Source: Acidimicrobiia bacterium
GTDB taxonomy: Bacteria; Actinomycetota; Acidimicrobiia; Acidimicrobiales; JACDCH01
Direction: 5' to 3'
Assembly: GCA_013694495.1 (NCBI GenBank)
Contig: JACDCH010000069.1
Location: 1-9,513 of the forward strand
DNA: 9,513 bases
The translations under genes were made by a program, and so were the position numbers. The notes beneath the pieces are model-generated. The model saw only the letters and a program-made list of their open reading frames with translations, had not been told where the DNA came from and searched no databases. Of the stretch, positions 8,603 to 9,513 are shown one piece after another. Position 1 is the first letter of the stretch; each line of letters opens with the position of its first letter.

Positions 8603-9060
8603 ACGACGACGGCGCCCCGCTCGACGCGGTCGACAAGGCGATCGTCGAGGCCCTCCAGGTCGACGGCCGGCTCCCCTACTCCGAACTGGGCCCGATGGTC
8701 GGGCTCTCGCAGGCCGCGGTGCGCCAGCGGGTGAAGCGGCTGCTCGACGCCGGCGTCATGCAGGTCGTGGCGGTGACCGACCCTGCGTCGCTCGGGTTCG
8801 GGCTCCAGGCCCTCGTCGGCATCAGCGTCGAGGGCGACCTCCGGGCCGTCGCGGCCGCCCTCGCCGCGGTCGACGAGATCGAGTACGTCGTCATCACGAC
8901 CGGGCGCTTCGACGTGTTCGCCGAGGTCGTGTGCACCGACACCAGCGCGTTGCTCGACCTCGTCAACGACCGCATCCGCCCCATCGAGGGCGTGCGGGCC
9001 ACCGAGGTGTTCACCTACCTCGACCTCGTGAAGCAGACCTACTCGTGGGGCACCCGCTGA
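8599..9060 (+). CDS. Lrp/AsnC-family transcriptional regulator
   Basis: 153 residues, the usual length. The N-terminal LDAVDKAIVEALQVDGR (8-24) and helix-turn-helix YSELGPMVGLSQAAVRQRVKRL (27-48) bind DNA. The C-terminal RAM domain (about 70-145), with VVITTGRFDVFAEVVC (97-112), makes dimers and higher oligomers and senses a small molecule, usually an amino acid or amine-derived metabolite. The GTG at 8599 gives the family N-terminus, with a weak GGGTGG 4 bases upstream; no other in-frame start is nearby. The position between an aminotransferase and a FAD amine/amino acid oxidoreductase suggests local control of polyamine or GABA catabolism, perhaps through the dyad at 7165-7206 and with autoregulation. 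Ligand and direction of control are unknown. Confidence 0.93.
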   Translation: MNDDGAPLDAVDKAIVEALQVDGRLPYSELGPMVGLSQAAVRQRVKRLLDAGVMQVVAVTDPASLGFGLQALVGISVEGDLRAVAAALAAVDEIEYVVITTGRFDVFAEVVCTDTSALLDLVNDRIRPIEGVRATEVFTYLDLVKQTYSWGTR

Positions 9061-9513
9061 GCGCACCGCTGTGGTGGGACGACCCGGAGGTCGCCGCCGC
9101 GATGGCGGCGCCCCGCAGCCCGCTCGACGGGTCGGTCGATGCCGACGTCGCCATCGTGGGCGGGGGCTACACCGGCCTGTGGACCGCGCTGCACGTGCTG
9201 CGGGCCGAGCCGTCGGCCCGCGTCGTCGTGGTCGAGGGCGAGGTGTGCGGGTTCGGCGCGTCGGGCCGCAACGGCGGCTGGGCGTCGGCGCTGTTCGCCG
9301 ACGAGGGCCTCCGCGAGATGCACGAGGCGCTCGCCGGCGCGGTCGACGACCTGGGCGCGACGGCGGCGGCCGAGGGCATCGACTGCCACTTCCACAAGGG
9401 CGGCACGCTCACGTTCGCCACGACCGGGGCGCAGGAGCGGCGGCTGCGAGCCGACGAGGACGGCGAGTGGCTCGACGTCGGTTCGGCCCGGGCGCGGCTG
9501 GCGGTGGCCGGCG
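9045..9513 (+). CDS. FAD-dependent oxidoreductase (DAO family, PuuB-like), partial
   Basis: The first 156 residues of a DAO-type flavoprotein; the family is about 400-480 residues, so most of it lies past the window end. After PLWWDD (8-13) comes the Rossmann motif DVAIVGGGYTGLWTAL (34-49; GxGxxG at 39-44), then VVVVEGE (60-66; Glu64 would bind the FAD ribose) and CGFGASGRNGGW (68-79). This layout is typical of gamma-glutamylputrescine oxidase (PuuB) and related amine or amino acid oxidases, which make an aldehyde or oxo acid, ammonia and hydrogen peroxide. The GTG at 9045 is chosen because it keeps the conserved LWWDD segment; it overlaps the regulator by 16 bases. ATG 9102 would delete that segment. 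Context suits polyamine oxidation, but no gamma-glutamylputrescine synthetase is visible, so the substrate is open. Confidence 0.85.
   Translation, partial: MGHPLSAPLWWDDPEVAAAMAAPRSPLDGSVDADVAIVGGGYTGLWTALHVLRAEPSARVVVVEGEVCGFGASGRNGGWASALFADEGLREMHEALAGAVDDLGATAAAEGIDCHFHKGGTLTFATTGAQERRLRADEDGEWLDVGSARARLAVAG

Noticed and set aside
7134..8636. N-terminal extension of the dehydrogenase frame, giving 985 residues
   Set aside because: The extra 500 or so residues are antisense to the divergent aminotransferase, have no domain character, and would need a start inside the regulator gene. The dehydrogenase fold is complete from 7130.

Overview
The window is about 70% G+C, has strong G/C bias at third codon positions, uses GTG and TTG starts, and packs genes into overlapping (TTGA, TGATG) or nearly touching operons. 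Several starts have no Shine-Dalgarno and sit just behind a TAnnnT-type -10 box, as in leaderless actinobacterial transcripts. This suggests an actinobacterium, possibly of the Acidimicrobiia; that placement is inference from style and cannot be proven here. There are no tRNA or rRNA genes, CRISPR arrays, insertion sequences or phage genes. All but about 280 bases are coding.

Left part (1-3641), fumarase locus. A class II fumarase gene (fumC) runs leftward off the window edge. Only 39 bases separate it from a divergent operon of three genes: a probable lipoprotein, a single-pass membrane protein and a complete class I iron-sulfur fumarase (fumA). The operon genes overlap by 4 bases and 1 base, so their translation is probably coupled. 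The two small proteins share one architecture: a membrane anchor, then about 100 helical residues bracketed by two cysteines.

Middle part (3656-7130), leftward operon. After a convergent hairpin at 3656-3702, three genes are transcribed right to left: 4-aminobutyraldehyde dehydrogenase, 4-aminobutyrate aminotransferase (gabT), and a short EchA3-like crotonase that lacks one of the two usual catalytic glutamates.

Right part (7131-9513), rightward operon. A roughly 90-base divergent promoter region with an imperfect dyad leads into a class III aminotransferase (best guess putrescine aminotransferase), an Lrp/AsnC regulator, and the start of a PuuB-like FAD oxidoreductase cut by the window end.

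The divergent operons together read as putrescine breakdown: putrescine to 4-aminobutanal (aminotransferase), to 4-aminobutyrate (dehydrogenase), to succinic semialdehyde (GabT). No dedicated succinic semialdehyde dehydrogenase or transporter is visible. Succinate formed further on would pass through fumarate, the substrate of the two neighbouring fumarases. That link between the left and right parts is an inference from proximity. I see no wholly new system. The least explained parts are the cysteine-bracketed envelope protein pair coupled to fumA, the altered crotonase, and the dyad in the divergent promoter.
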